Source: Acinetobacter venetianus RAG-1 = CIP 110063 (lineage in GTDB: Bacteria; Pseudomonadota; Gammaproteobacteria; Pseudomonadales; Moraxellaceae). Taken from it: a stretch of 64,000 nucleotides of DNA. Location of the stretch: positions 62,001 through 126,000 of the forward strand of contig NZ_KB849558.1 of the NCBI RefSeq assembly GCF_000368585.1. The letters are read 5' to 3'. Below are positions 1 through 8,678 of this stretch, piece after piece. A program made the translations under genes and the position numbers. Under the pieces are notes generated by a model. The model was given only the letters and a program-made list of their open reading frames with translations, had not been told where the DNA came from and made no database searches. The stretch's first letter is position 1; each line of letters opens with the position of its first letter.

Positions 1-885
1 TATAATCGAGCCCTCATTAACCGAGGTAATATTTCCATTTGGTTTGATCCAAAGACTCAGTGGTATGCACAACCACAAGGCAAGCAAGGTCGAAATCAAA
101 CTTACTCAGACATAGCTATTCAATGCTGTTTAATGATCAAATCTCTATTTAGACTCTCTTTACGCATGGTTACAGGTTTTGTTCAGAGCCTGATTAAACT
201 TTGTGGATTAGATTGGACAGCACCAGATTATTCGACCATATGCAGAAGACAAAAGCATATTGATATTGTGATTAGCTATCAAAAAAGCAGCGATGAACTA
301 CATCTGCTCGTGGACTCTACTGGTTTAAAGTTTCTAGGTGAAGGTGAATGGAAACGCAAGAAACATGGATCTGAATATCGTCGCCAATGGCATAAGCTTC
401 ATATTGCTATAGATGCTGAAACCCTTCAAATACGTGCAGTACAACTCACCACAAATAATGTCAGCGATTCACAGGTACTTAGTGATTTACTTGATCAGAT
501 TCCATTGGATGAGCAAATAGACTCTGTTTATACCGATGGAGCTTATGACACAAAAAGATGCCGTCAAGTCATTGCAGATCGACAAGCGCATGCAGTGATT
601 CCTCCTAGAAAAAATGCAAGACCTTGGAAAGATACAAAATCACATTCTCAGGAGCGAAATGAATTACTTCGAACAGTTAAACGTTTAGGCAGAACACTAT
701 GGAAAAAATGGTCAGGCTATCATCGGCGAAGTTTGGTGGAAACCAAGATGCATTGCATCAAATTATTAGGGGATAAACTCAGCGCTAAAAATTTTAACAA
801 TCAAGTCAACGAGATTCATGCACGTGTGGCAGTCTTAAATAAATTTACAGAATTAGGTCAACCTCATACCCAAGTTGCCACTTAA
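1..885 (+). CDS. IS5-family DDE transposase, N-terminus outside window
   Basis: This transposase cuts and joins the ends of its insertion sequence. The frame is open from base 1, so the protein starts upstream; the first ATG in view, at 133, is internal. Catalytic residues of the DDE fold are visible: the first Asp in VDSTGLK, the second in YTDGAYD, and a perfect Y-x2-R-x3-E-x6-K signature in the segment starting YHRRSLVE near the C-terminus. The protein ends 35 bp before the right inverted repeat, as usual for this group. No frameshift is seen, so the enzyme is probably functional. The family call is firm; the IS903-like subgroup rests on the terminal repeat. Confidence 0.9.
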   Translation, partial: YNRALINRGNISIWFDPKTQWYAQPQGKQGRNQTYSDIAIQCCLMIKSLFRLSLRMVTGFVQSLIKLCGLDWTAPDYSTICRRQKHIDIVISYQKSSDELHLLVDSTGLKFLGEGEWKRKKHGSEYRRQWHKLHIAIDAETLQIRAVQLTTNNVSDSQVLSDLLDQIPLDEQIDSVYTDGAYDTKRCRQVIADRQAHAVIPPRKNARPWKDTKSHSQERNELLRTVKRLGRTLWKKWSGYHRRSLVETKMHCIKLLGDKLSAKNFNNQVNEIHARVAVLNKFTELGQPHTQVAT

Positions 886-938
886 ATTTGGATCACTTAG
901 GGGCAGCTGTGCATTTCAAGCCTTTGTGCAACAAAGCC
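1..938 (+). mobile_element. IS5-family (IS903-like) insertion sequence, right part only
   Basis: The element enters from beyond the left edge and ends at 938. The right terminal inverted repeat lies at 920-938 and, read on the minus strand, is GGCTTTGTTGCACAAAGGC, the type of end found on IS903/IS17-like members of IS5. The following nine bases, 939-947 (AGTTTACAT), would be the target duplication if this element makes 9-bp duplications; the left copy is outside the window, so this cannot be checked. The open reading frame inside is intact as far as it can be seen. Confidence 0.88.
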
Positions 939-1029
939 AGTTTACATTTCAAATACTACTTAAATACATCCTATGTAAATTTGAACATAACGAATATGTA
1001 AAAATTATTTGTTTAGATGTTGTTAGAAG

Positions 1030-1443
1030 TTGCTTGTGCGGAAATTGTTTTTATCCAGTGTTTTATTAATGACTTTATCTGGATGTACTTCTATAACTAC
1101 AATGACACCTACACAATTTAATAATCTCGCTACGACCCAATTGCCATTTTCAGGGAGTTGGTTTGGAAAAGTTGGTGAGAGTTGGTCTGTACTAATGCTC
1201 GACCAACAAGGTAAAGGCTTATTATGTATGGATGATCGCAAAGATCTGATTTCATATAAGGTAAAGCTTGTGGATGATGTACTTTATACGGATCAAGGTA
1301 TTAAGTTTAAAGTCAAAGAGCTTAACTATCAGCAAGCAAACCTATATATGAGCTTGTTAGGCGTAGGAGCGACTTTAAGTTTAGATAAAGATGATCAGCT
1401 TCAGAATGCAACTAATAAATGCAGACAATTGATAAAATCTTAA
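1030..1443 (+). CDS. small lipoprotein of unknown function
   Basis: Predicted 137-residue lipoprotein. A basic N-terminus and hydrophobic stretch are followed by a lipobox LSGC, with the lipidated Cys near residue 19, so the mature protein should be membrane anchored. The start is TTG at 1030, preceded by an AGAAG-like ribosome site; no ATG gives a complete signal peptide. The mature part has a repeated beta-strand look and two further Cys residues. I do not recognise a domain. The gene begins only 92 bp after the end of the insertion sequence, so its native promoter may have been displaced or replaced. Confidence 0.7.
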   Translation: MLVRKLFLSSVLLMTLSGCTSITTMTPTQFNNLATTQLPFSGSWFGKVGESWSVLMLDQQGKGLLCMDDRKDLISYKVKLVDDVLYTDQGIKFKVKELNYQQANLYMSLLGVGATLSLDKDDQLQNATNKCRQLIKS

Positions 1444-1502
1444 AGGTGAATCGTTGGGCATCATTTCAATCGAGATGATCAAAAAGTTGAACAAATAATA
1501 GG

Positions 1503-2126
1503 ATGTTTATGTTTTCTACATATATTCATGCATTTGCACTATTTTTCTCATTACTGAATCCCTTTCTAATGAGTGTTTACATGATTGGGATGATTCGAAA
1601 TACTGACGCGAAGGTATTTAGTAAAGCCTTAATACAAGGCTGTTTCATTGCCTTTGCAGTATTCGTCTTATTTGCATGGGGTGGGGAAAGTATTTTTAGT
1701 CGCTATCTAAATGTTAGATTTGAGTCTTTTCAAATTTTTGGTGGGTTGATTTTCTTGGTGATTGGCTATCGTTATGTTTTTCAGGGCGCAGAAACGATTG
1801 GTGAAATGCGCGGTGCTCCCGAACATTTAGCTGGGACAATTGCCATGCCATTTATGATTGGACCAGGCACAATCAGTGCTGCTGTTGTAACAGGTATAAG
1901 TGTACCCTTTACTGGGGCAATGGCTGTGATCGCAGTGACTTTGATACTAACGTGTAGCATTCTTATTTTAATGAAATTTGCTCATGACCATTTACGTTAT
2001 AAACATGCCAAATATATCGACCGTTATTTTGATATTGTTGGGCGTTTATCTGCTTTGCTAATTGGTACGATTGCGATTGATATGATTGTGAATGGTATAA
2101 CTGGCTTGATACAGACAACGAATTAA
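1503..2126 (+). CDS. MarC-family integral membrane protein
   Basis: A 207-residue, almost entirely hydrophobic protein with about six membrane segments. The N-terminal helix carrying a LLNPF motif, and the later PFMIGPGTISAA segment, are typical of the MarC/UPF0056 family. The transport substrate of this family is unknown; an early link to multiple antibiotic resistance has not held up as a drug-efflux role. The start at 1503 follows AATAATAGG. It lies in the same direction as the lipoprotein 59 bp upstream, but an operon is not certain. Confidence 0.85.
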   Translation: MFMFSTYIHAFALFFSLLNPFLMSVYMIGMIRNTDAKVFSKALIQGCFIAFAVFVLFAWGGESIFSRYLNVRFESFQIFGGLIFLVIGYRYVFQGAETIGEMRGAPEHLAGTIAMPFMIGPGTISAAVVTGISVPFTGAMAVIAVTLILTCSILILMKFAHDHLRYKHAKYIDRYFDIVGRLSALLIGTIAIDMIVNGITGLIQTTN

Positions 2127-2150
2127 TGTTCAAGTTTCTGTATAATAGGT

Positions 2151-2201
2151 ATTTTTATCTGAAATGTGATTTTTATAATGAATGACAAATCAGATAAAAA
2201 T
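2151..2201 (+). repeat. 12-bp inverted repeat between marC-like gene and thioesterase
   Basis: ATTTTTATCTGA at 2151-2162 is repeated exactly as its reverse complement at 2190-2201, leaving a 27-base loop. It begins 24 bp after the stop of the MarC-family gene. The stem is A/T-rich with a long loop and no following U-run, so it is a poor terminator; it may be an operator or simply chance in A/T-rich DNA. Confidence 0.4.
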
Positions 2202-2338
2202 GACCTTGATGTAATCATTTTGAAATACTAAATAAGAAGAGTATAAAAATAATTGATGGTAATTTGATCATTTTTGCATATGTTTACATGAATTAATACA
2301 TCATAATAATGGGGTTGCGTATTTTACGAGTTTTACTC

Positions 2339-2860
2339 ATGTCTCCTTTAGACCAATTAAATCAAGCACCTGATGATCAGTCGGAATTGACCATGTCAGT
2401 TTTAATGACACCAGATATGGCAAATTTCTCAGGTAATGTTCATGGTGGAGCAATTTTAAAATTACTCGATCAAGTTGCATATGCTTGTGCGAGTCGTTAT
2501 TCAGGTAGTTATGTAGTAACTTTATCCGTCGATAAAGTAAATTTTAAAGAGCCAATTTATGTTGGTGAATTGGTCACTTTTTTAGCGAGCGTCAATCATG
2601 TTGGTCGTACTTCTATGGAAGTCGGAATTCGAGTTGAAGCGCAGAATATTCAAAAGCGAACGATTCGTCATACCAACACGTGCTATTTCACTATGGTTGC
2701 TGTTGATGAGGAGCGTCAACCTAAACAAGTTCCAGCATTAAATTTAGATACGGATTGGAAGCGTTGTCGCTTTGAAGCGGCAGAGCAGCGTAAAGTTCAT
2801 CGTTTAGAAGAAGTACAGCAGCCTTCATGTAGTATTTTCAAAAAATCGACTCAGTGTTGA
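2339..2860 (+). CDS. acyl-CoA thioesterase (hotdog fold, YciA-like)
   Basis: Hydrolyses acyl-CoA thioesters in the cytoplasm. The conserved hotdog motif NVHGGAILKLLDQVAYACA contains the acidic residue expected to act in catalysis, and TLSVDKVNFKEPIYVGEL is the usual second core strand region. The protein is 173 residues from the ATG at 2339, which follows ACGAG at good spacing and matches the normal family start; the ATG at 2309 would add ten residues with no clear role. The C-terminal 40 residues are polar and variable. A strong hairpin terminator follows. The chain-length preference cannot be read from sequence. Confidence 0.88.
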   Translation: MSPLDQLNQAPDDQSELTMSVLMTPDMANFSGNVHGGAILKLLDQVAYACASRYSGSYVVTLSVDKVNFKEPIYVGELVTFLASVNHVGRTSMEVGIRVEAQNIQKRTIRHTNTCYFTMVAVDEERQPKQVPALNLDTDWKRCRFEAAEQRKVHRLEEVQQPSCSIFKKSTQC

Positions 2861-2887
2861 TTCAAGAACCTCCTCACTTGCAAATAA

Positions 2888-2918
2888 AAAGATCGAACCG
2901 CAGCATGGTTCGATCTTT
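2888..2918. terminator. bidirectional intrinsic terminator
   Basis: A perfect 12-bp stem (AAAGATCGAACC and its complement) with a 7-base loop, flanked by A and T runs. It lies between the thioesterase and the convergent small secreted-protein gene and can serve both. Confidence 0.85.
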
Positions 2919-2985
2919 AACATTAATCATGTGATAAACATAATTAATGGCGCTCAAAAGTTCTGGAGGAACCTTTTAGTCTAAT

Positions 2986-3183
2986 TTAGTTTGTTGCAGT
3001 TGGTGCTGAAGCAGGTGCTTCGCTTGCAGTCGCATCAGTAGCAGCTTGACCTTGAGTTTCTGGTTGCTCTTGAGTAGACACTACAACTTTGTCTTCAGTT
3101 TCTGGAGCTTGTTGAGGTGCAGCAAAAGTTGATGCAGCAGCAAGAGTTAATGAAGCAGCTAATAATGATTTAATAAGTTTCAT
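2986..3183 (-). CDS. small secreted Ala/Gln/Thr-rich protein
   Basis: Predicted 65-residue precursor. The ATG at 3183 follows AAGGATG at ideal spacing, better than the upstream in-frame ATG at 3204. Residues 1-22 form a classical signal peptide ending in STFAAP. The mature part of about 43 residues is low-complexity and acidic, rich in Ala, Gln, Glu, Thr and Pro, with no Cys and probably disordered. Function is unknown; small soluble periplasmic or secreted proteins of this composition occur in Acinetobacter. It could also be a stress-related surface peptide, but nothing in the neighbourhood supports a specific role. Confidence 0.7.
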   Translation of the reverse strand: MKLIKSLLAASLTLAAASTFAAPQQAPETEDKVVVSTQEQPETQGQAATDATASEAPASAPTATN

Positions 3184-3663
3184 GTTTGGCATCCTTAATT
3201 TCATTTGAAATAACAGCTGAAGTTTGATTCATTTGCGGTATGCAAAATCTCGCATTTCGGCATGAGGTCAATGCTAAGTGCCAATATTTTTTACATCAAT
3301 ATCCTTAACAATCTTTTACGACTAGCTTAACAATATGAAATAATAATTAACTTTATGTTGCTGCATTGTAAGTAAATGACCAGATTAAGCATGATAAAAT
3401 GTATGAAAATATGTAATTTAGATTAAAAAATAGGCTCTAATTTTACGTGTTTAGAACATTCGATGATTAATATCCGCTTTTTCTGAATTGTATAAAACTA
3501 TTATTTTATCAATATTGATAATAATATCAGATTATAAGTGATAACTATTTATCGTAATGTGATAAAAATGAGTTTTGTGTTTTATCATGCTGGAAAGTTA
3601 AATTAGCTGCATTTTTATAAACTTTATCTATAAAATATTTAAAAAATTCATTTTGAGAACTAT
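3184..3663. other. 480-bp A/T-rich intergenic region between divergent genes
   Basis: No coding frame or RNA is recognised. It must hold the promoters of the secreted peptide (leftward) and the COG0523 GTPase (rightward). The right half carries many GATAA/TTATC words around 3506-3590, including the palindrome listed separately. Confidence 0.6.
3506..3521. promoter_or_regulatory. candidate operator palindrome TTATCAATATTGATAA
   Basis: A perfect 16-bp palindrome 142 bp before the COG0523 GTPase start, within a cluster of GATAA/TTATC words. COG0523 genes are often controlled by metal regulators such as Zur, but this sequence does not clearly match a Zur box known to me. The regulator is unknown. 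Confidence 0.35.
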
Positions 3664-4668
3664 GTGAAACTGATTGCTTCTCGTGCTGTGCCTACACATA
3701 TTATTTCTGGTTTTCTTGGTGCAGGAAAAACAACGCTGCTCCAACATTTATTAAGTCAAAAGCCAGAAAATGAAGTTTGGGCAGTATTAATGAATGAGTT
3801 TGGTCAAATAGGGGTAGATCAACAGTTAATTTCTCAACAGCAAGGCTATGCAGTCAAAGAACTATTAGGTGGCTGTCTTTGTTGTAGTAGTCAACTTCCA
3901 ATGCAAATTGCACTGTCTCGATTATTAAGTGAAAGTAAACCCGATCGCTTATTTATAGAGCCGACGGGATTGGGGCATCCAGCACAATTGTTAGAACAGT
4001 TAACTGAGCCGCATTGGCAAAAGACACTGGATATGCGTGCTTTAGTCATCGTTGTTGACGGTAGTCGTTTACATGATCAAGCGTGGGTTGAACAAAATTT
4101 ATATACCGACCAGCTCAAAGCAGCACAAATTGTCGTGATTTCTCATATAGATTGTATGAGTGATGAGGATAGAGAAGCCTATTTAGAGTTGAAACAAGAA
4201 TATAAAGCCTATGTGCGGCATTGGATTGAGGCTGATCATGGTATTGTAAATATTCAGCAGCTCGATATGATTCAGCAACCTTTACAGCGGAAAATACAAC
4301 CTTTATTAAAACAACAAAGTATGCAGGCAAATAGTGAAGATGTACCTGCCATAAAACAACTTCCATACCATTATGTTGAAACGTCACAGGGTTATACGGT
4401 GGCAGGTTGGAAATTACCCAAACGTTGGCAATTCAAGTTTTATGATTTATTAGATTTGCTTTGTGCGCAGCAAGATTGGGTGCGTATCAAAGGGATTTTT
4501 AATACAGATCAAGGTTGGAAAAGTTTTAACTTCAATCCGCAGCAGTTCAATTATAAATCTGTAGAAGAGAGCATAGATAATCGAGTAGAGATTATTTGCC
4601 AATCAAATCAAGATTGGTTGTTGTTTGAAACGGAATTATTGGCTTGTCGTTTAAATGAAGCGGAATAA
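3664..4668 (+). CDS. COG0523-family GTPase (CobW/YjiA-like, putative metallochaperone)
   Basis: Members of this G3E GTPase family bind a metal and GTP and help insert metals into target proteins, often under zinc limitation. Visible motifs: Walker A GFLGAGKTT near residue 20, the metal-binding GGCLCC (CxCC type) near residue 75, and EPTGLGHP. The guanine-specificity motif is degenerate, SHID instead of NKxD, as in many of these proteins. A C-terminal CobW_C-like domain occupies roughly residues 230-330. The start is GTG at 3664 because the overlapping ATG is followed at once by a stop. The protein is 334 residues. It is not obviously ZigA; its metal is unknown. Confidence 0.85.
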   Translation: MKLIASRAVPTHIISGFLGAGKTTLLQHLLSQKPENEVWAVLMNEFGQIGVDQQLISQQQGYAVKELLGGCLCCSSQLPMQIALSRLLSESKPDRLFIEPTGLGHPAQLLEQLTEPHWQKTLDMRALVIVVDGSRLHDQAWVEQNLYTDQLKAAQIVVISHIDCMSDEDREAYLELKQEYKAYVRHWIEADHGIVNIQQLDMIQQPLQRKIQPLLKQQSMQANSEDVPAIKQLPYHYVETSQGYTVAGWKLPKRWQFKFYDLLDLLCAQQDWVRIKGIFNTDQGWKSFNFNPQQFNYKSVEESIDNRVEIICQSNQDWLLFETELLACRLNEAE

Positions 4669-4757
4669 AACAACCAGATCGAATCATCTCATTCTTCTGC
4701 TAAAAATAGAGTATGCTTAGCGCCAAATTTTATGTTCCCTTAATTTGGAAAGTTGTA

Positions 4758-5288
4758 ATGGCATTAAAAGCAACGATATATAAAGCAGATATTAACATCG
4801 CCAATATGGATGATCATATCTATGCAGATTACCAGTTAACACTTGCCTTGCATCCATCTGAAACAATTGAGCGTTTGATGGTGCGTATTCTTGCTTATGC
4901 ACGTTATGCTGATGAAGGTCTAGAATTCACTAAGGACTTATTCGAGACTGATGAACCAGCACTTTGGCAAAAAGATTTAACGGGCTTGCTTGAGAAATGG
5001 ATTGAGGTAGGGTGTCCATCTGAAGATAAAGTTAAAAAAGCCAGTGCACGTTGTAAGCAAGTCGCTATTGTCACCTATGGATCACAGGCAAATGATTGGT
5101 GGCAGAAAAATACCAAGATCAAGACGTTAAGTAATGTTGAAGTTTGGCAGCTTACACCTGAAACAACAGAAGCACTTGAACAATTATGTGAGCGAACGAT
5201 GCAACTCCAACTCAATATTATGGATGGTGAGTGGACGCTGCTTAGTGATAAAGGCCAAGTTGATATACAGTGGCAAAAGTTACAGTAA
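4758..5288 (+). CDS. yaeQ: YaeQ family protein
   Basis: A 176-residue cytoplasmic protein of the YaeQ family, whose fold resembles PD-(D/E)XK nucleases; its cellular role is unsettled, with older reports linking it to haemolysin expression. The start MALKATIYKA at 4758 is the conserved family N-terminus and has GGAAAG upstream; a longer frame from 4713 adds 15 residues that look non-native. The central HPSETIERLMVRILAYA and later VAIVTYG segments are characteristic. It lies 89 bp after the GTPase and 26 bp before the FKBP gene, so the last two may be cotranscribed. Confidence 0.88.
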   Translation: MALKATIYKADINIANMDDHIYADYQLTLALHPSETIERLMVRILAYARYADEGLEFTKDLFETDEPALWQKDLTGLLEKWIEVGCPSEDKVKKASARCKQVAIVTYGSQANDWWQKNTKIKTLSNVEVWQLTPETTEALEQLCERTMQLQLNIMDGEWTLLSDKGQVDIQWQKLQ

Positions 5289-5314
5289 TCCATTAAGGTT
5301 AGTTGGAGAGAGAA

Positions 5315-5656
5315 ATGAGTGCAGAACTAGAAATTATTGATTTAAAAGTCGGTGAAGGAAAAGAAGCAGTTAAAGGTGCTTTGATTACGACTCACTATAC
5401 AGGATGGTTAGAGGATGGCACAAAGTTTGATTCCTCGCTTGATCGCGGCAACTATTTTGAAACTGTGATTGGAACTGGACGAGTTATTAAAGGTTGGGAT
5501 CAGGGAATCATGGGAATGCGTGTAGGTGGAAAACGTAAACTCATTGTTCCAGCGCATTTGGCTTATGGTGAACGTAAGATGGGTAAAATTATTCCAGCCA
5601 ACTCAAATCTAATTTTTGAAATTGAATTATTTGATGTAAAAACCCGAGATCAATAA
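5315..5656 (+). CDS. FKBP-type peptidyl-prolyl cis-trans isomerase
   Basis: Catalyses cis-trans isomerisation of X-Pro bonds during protein folding. The 113-residue protein is a single FKBP domain without signal peptide, hence cytoplasmic. Typical residues are present: THYTGWLEDGTKFDSS, VIKGWDQGIMGMRVGGKRKL, AYGER and the closing LIFEIELFDV strand. The ATG at 5315 follows GGAGAG, which settles the start; an in-frame TTG lies upstream. It is smaller than SlyD or FkpA and lacks their extra domains. It is probably cotranscribed with yaeQ and followed by a terminator. Confidence 0.92.
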   Translation: MSAELEIIDLKVGEGKEAVKGALITTHYTGWLEDGTKFDSSLDRGNYFETVIGTGRVIKGWDQGIMGMRVGGKRKLIVPAHLAYGERKMGKIIPANSNLIFEIELFDVKTRDQ

Positions 5657-5671
5657 TAAAAATTTAAGATC

Positions 5672-5718
5672 AAACACTCGTAAAAAAGCCTGTTTTTTCG
5701 GTTTAATTACGAGTGTTT
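5672..5718 (+). terminator. hairpin terminator after FKBP gene
   Basis: AAACACTCGTAA at 5672-5683 pairs with TTACGAGTGTTT at 5707-5718; an inner AAAAAGCC/GGTTTT-like pairing can extend it. It lies 15 bp after the FKBP stop. Confidence 0.7.
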
Positions 5719-6043
5719 TAGTTGGGTACAAAAAATATACAAACCATTTTTTCTAACAAAATCTATCGTTTTGAATTATAAAGATTTTTTTATTTTAAAA
5801 ATTTGCAACATTCTGCACAAAATTGTTGATTCTATAGACAGTTCTGTATATCTTTGAGTAAAAGAGCAATGTTTTCTGAATCAAACTTTTCTTGAAAAAT
5901 GTGATTTAAATTTACCTTTTGGAAAAAATTGCTTTAAAGTGATGGTTGATAGAGGGGTTAATCTATTGATCTCATAAGGTAAATTACAAAAATATGATGC
6001 TTTATCAAAGCAAATGATAAAAATTGAGTGAGTAGAGGTAGAT
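5719..6043. other. 325-bp A/T-rich intergenic region
   Basis: No frame, RNA or repeat is recognised. It presumably contains the promoter of the following 131-residue gene. Confidence 0.5.
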
Positions 6044-6439
6044 ATGAATGATTATTTGGATATTACCGCGTCAGAGCTTTTGAAAGAGCTAAATAATTTT
6101 TTTATGATCGATACTTATGATGGTGCAGAAACAGGGTTCTGGGTCAACTCAAAAGCTCTGACAGATAAGCACTATTGGATGGATGGTGATAACAAAGTAG
6201 AAATTATAAAAGAATTAAGTCCTTCGCATCCGCACGCTGAGTATAGTTATAAAATTACATTGCTTTCACCAGAAGATGGTAATGTTTTGCTACTCGAATA
6301 TGATGGAGTAAACAAACGTATCCAAACTTTTCGTCGAGGAGATTGGGTAAATCGTTTGTATCGTTATTTCTATCGTAAAGAGCGTTGTTATCTACAAGAT
6401 CGCGCAGAAGACCCCAATTTTCAGCTCATTGAATACTAA
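6044..6439 (+). CDS. conserved hypothetical protein, 131 residues
   Basis: I do not recognise the family. The protein is soluble, acidic and aromatic-rich, with no signal peptide, membrane segment or Cys pair. Predicted beta-rich segments such as FWVNSKALTDKHYWMDGDNKV and a basic Tyr/Arg-rich stretch near residues 105-118 suggest one compact domain. The ATG at 6044 follows TAGAGGTAGAT. It is monocistronic, with its own strong terminator, and stands where pgaA might have been expected beside pgaBCD, but it has no resemblance to the 800-residue PgaA porin. Confidence 0.65.
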   Translation: MNDYLDITASELLKELNNFFMIDTYDGAETGFWVNSKALTDKHYWMDGDNKVEIIKELSPSHPHAEYSYKITLLSPEDGNVLLLEYDGVNKRIQTFRRGDWVNRLYRYFYRKERCYLQDRAEDPNFQLIEY

Positions 6440-6442
6440 TTT

Positions 6443-6478
6443 AAAATACCCCTAATATTTTGAATATTGGGGGTATTT
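6443..6478 (+). terminator. intrinsic terminator after the 131-residue gene
   Basis: AAAATACCCC followed by AATATT pairs with AATATT and GGGGTATTTT, with a short TTG loop and a T-run. Confidence 0.85.
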
Positions 6479-6667
6479 TTTATAATAAAAAATCATATCA
6501 ATATATAAAATTTCACATTAAATTTTAAGATTGTTTTCAGCTTTCAAAATTATAAATACCTTCCTAAATGACAGCTAACGTACTATAAATTTTACCTGCC
6601 AATAAAATGTAAAATTCAAAGGCATGTTTTGCAGTCAATCATTTTCTAATTTTGAGAAAATATCCCT

Positions 6668-8665
6668 ATGCTAACAGGTATCGTATCGTCGACCTATAAA
6701 TTGATTATAGGTCTAGTCGTCGGTGTTGCTGCAAATACAACTCTCTTAGCAGCAACACCTAAAATTGATGCGACAGCATTAACTATTATTGGATACCATG
6801 AAATTACTGATCGAAAAGATGCTTTGATTCCAAGTTATGCGGTCACATCTCAACAGTTTAGTGAACATCTTGATTGGTTAAAAAATAATGGCTATCACTT
6901 TATCAATGTTGATCAACTTATAAAGGCGCATGAAGGTAAATATAGCTTGCCGAATAAACCTGTTTTACTGACTGTAGATGATGGTTATCAATCATTTTAT
7001 CAAAATGCATATCCTATTATCCGCGCAAAAAAAGTTCCTGTTGTTCTTGCTGTTGTTGGTTCTTGGTTGGAGCCTAAAGAAAGTCAGAAAGTTGACTTTG
7101 GTGGTGAAGCAATTTCACGAGATAAAATTTTAAGTTGGAAAGAGCTTAAAGAGATGCAAAGTAGTGGTCTAGTTGAAATCGCTAGCCATAGTTATCACTT
7201 ACATCAAGGGATTGTTGGAAATCCTCAAGGTAATTTAGAACCTGCCGCGATTACACGTATTTATGATTCTGCTAGCAAAAGCTATGAAAGTGACGAGCAC
7301 TATCAGTCTCGTATATTCCAAGATTTAAAAAAGAACAATGATTTATTGAAATCACATGGACTTCGTTCTCCGCGTGTCATGGTTTGGCCTTATGGTCGCT
7401 ATAATATGCAACTGGTACAAACTGCCAAACAGTTGGGAATGCCGATAACCATTACGCTGGATGACGGTGCGGATCATGCAAAACAACCGTTGCAGAATAT
7501 GAGTCGTATTCTTGTACAAGGAAATATGTCGACGAGTGCATTGGCACAAGAAATTAAAAACCGTGAACTCAATTTAAATGACAATAATCGTCCGCAGAAG
7601 ATTATGCATGTCGATTTGGATTACATTTATGATCCAGATCCTCAACAACAAGAACGTAATCTAGGAAATTTGCTCGATCGAATTAACGCGATGGGTGTAA
7701 ATACTGTTTATTTACAAGCTTTTTCTGATCCTGATGCCAATGGTTCTGCGGATATGGTGTATTTCCCAAATCGACATATTCCAATGCGTGCTGATTTGTT
7801 CAATCGTGTTGCATGGCAAATTCAGACTCGTACACCAGTGCAACGTTTATATGCGTGGATGCCATTATTGGCTTGGGAATTACCGAAAACAGATCCTGTC
7901 TCAAAGGATTTAGTGGAAACCCAACAAGCCAAAACTGGCGAACATTTAAATATGGGATATATCCGTCTTAGTCCATTCTCTCCTGACGCGCGTCAAACGA
8001 TCAAAGAGATTTACCAAGATTTAGCTAAATCAACACCGTTTGATGGTCTGTTGTTTCATGATGATGTGACTTTGTCAGATTATGAAGATGCAAGTCCTAA
8101 TGCTTTGGCTGCCTACGCAAAGCAGGGTTTACCAACCGACTTAGCAGAAATACGAAGTAATGATGCAGAATTGCAAAAATGGACTGCCTATAAAACAAAT
8201 TACTTAGATGATTTTGCGATGCAGTTAGCCGCTGAAGTTCGTCAATATCAACCTTATTTATTGACTGCTCGTAATCTATATGCACAAGTTGCACTTAATC
8301 CTTATGCAGAAAACTGGTATGCACAATCGTTGGAACAGTCATTAAATCGTTATGATTTTACTGCGATTATGGCAATGCCTTATATGGAGCAGTCAAAAAA
8401 TTCAAATCAGTTCTATACCGATATTTTAAATCGCGTCAAAAAATATCCTAATGGGATTAAGAAAACGGTGATGGAGTTACAAGCCATTAATTGGCGTAAC
8501 GATCAAAAAGTTCCTTCTGAAGAAATGGCTGAAACCATCAAGTCCCTTTATCAGCAAGGGGCTATGCATGTTGCTTATTATCCAGATGATCCAATTAAAG
8601 GACATCCTGATGTAGAGATTATGCATAAGGCTTTCGCATTAAAATCACCACAGCTTGTGCCTTAA
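6668..8665 (+). CDS. pgaB: PgaB, poly-beta-1,6-GlcNAc N-deacetylase
   Basis: De-N-acetylates PNAG in the periplasm so that it can be exported as a biofilm matrix polymer. The 665-residue protein has an N-terminal polysaccharide-deacetylase domain: YHEI near 43, the VDDG pair D104/D105 and the metal ligands H174 and H179 in ASHSYHLHQ. A C-terminal glycoside-hydrolase-like (GH153-type) domain follows from about 310, with LFHDDVTLSDYED around 465. The N-terminus is a hydrophobic signal segment without a lipobox Cys, unlike the lipoprotein PgaB of E. coli. It is the first gene of pgaBCD, 13 bp before pgaC. No pgaA precedes it. Confidence 0.95.
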   Translation: MLTGIVSSTYKLIIGLVVGVAANTTLLAATPKIDATALTIIGYHEITDRKDALIPSYAVTSQQFSEHLDWLKNNGYHFINVDQLIKAHEGKYSLPNKPVLLTVDDGYQSFYQNAYPIIRAKKVPVVLAVVGSWLEPKESQKVDFGGEAISRDKILSWKELKEMQSSGLVEIASHSYHLHQGIVGNPQGNLEPAAITRIYDSASKSYESDEHYQSRIFQDLKKNNDLLKSHGLRSPRVMVWPYGRYNMQLVQTAKQLGMPITITLDDGADHAKQPLQNMSRILVQGNMSTSALAQEIKNRELNLNDNNRPQKIMHVDLDYIYDPDPQQQERNLGNLLDRINAMGVNTVYLQAFSDPDANGSADMVYFPNRHIPMRADLFNRVAWQIQTRTPVQRLYAWMPLLAWELPKTDPVSKDLVETQQAKTGEHLNMGYIRLSPFSPDARQTIKEIYQDLAKSTPFDGLLFHDDVTLSDYEDASPNALAAYAKQGLPTDLAEIRSNDAELQKWTAYKTNYLDDFAMQLAAEVRQYQPYLLTARNLYAQVALNPYAENWYAQSLEQSLNRYDFTAIMAMPYMEQSKNSNQFYTDILNRVKKYPNGIKKTVMELQAINWRNDQKVPSEEMAETIKSLYQQGAMHVAYYPDDPIKGHPDVEIMHKAFALKSPQLVP

Positions 8666-8678
8666 TGGAGTCAACTTA

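Noticed and set aside
875..1069. Short open frame crossing the IS right end
   Set aside because: It runs through the inverted repeat into the lipoprotein leader with no ribosome site or protein-like composition.
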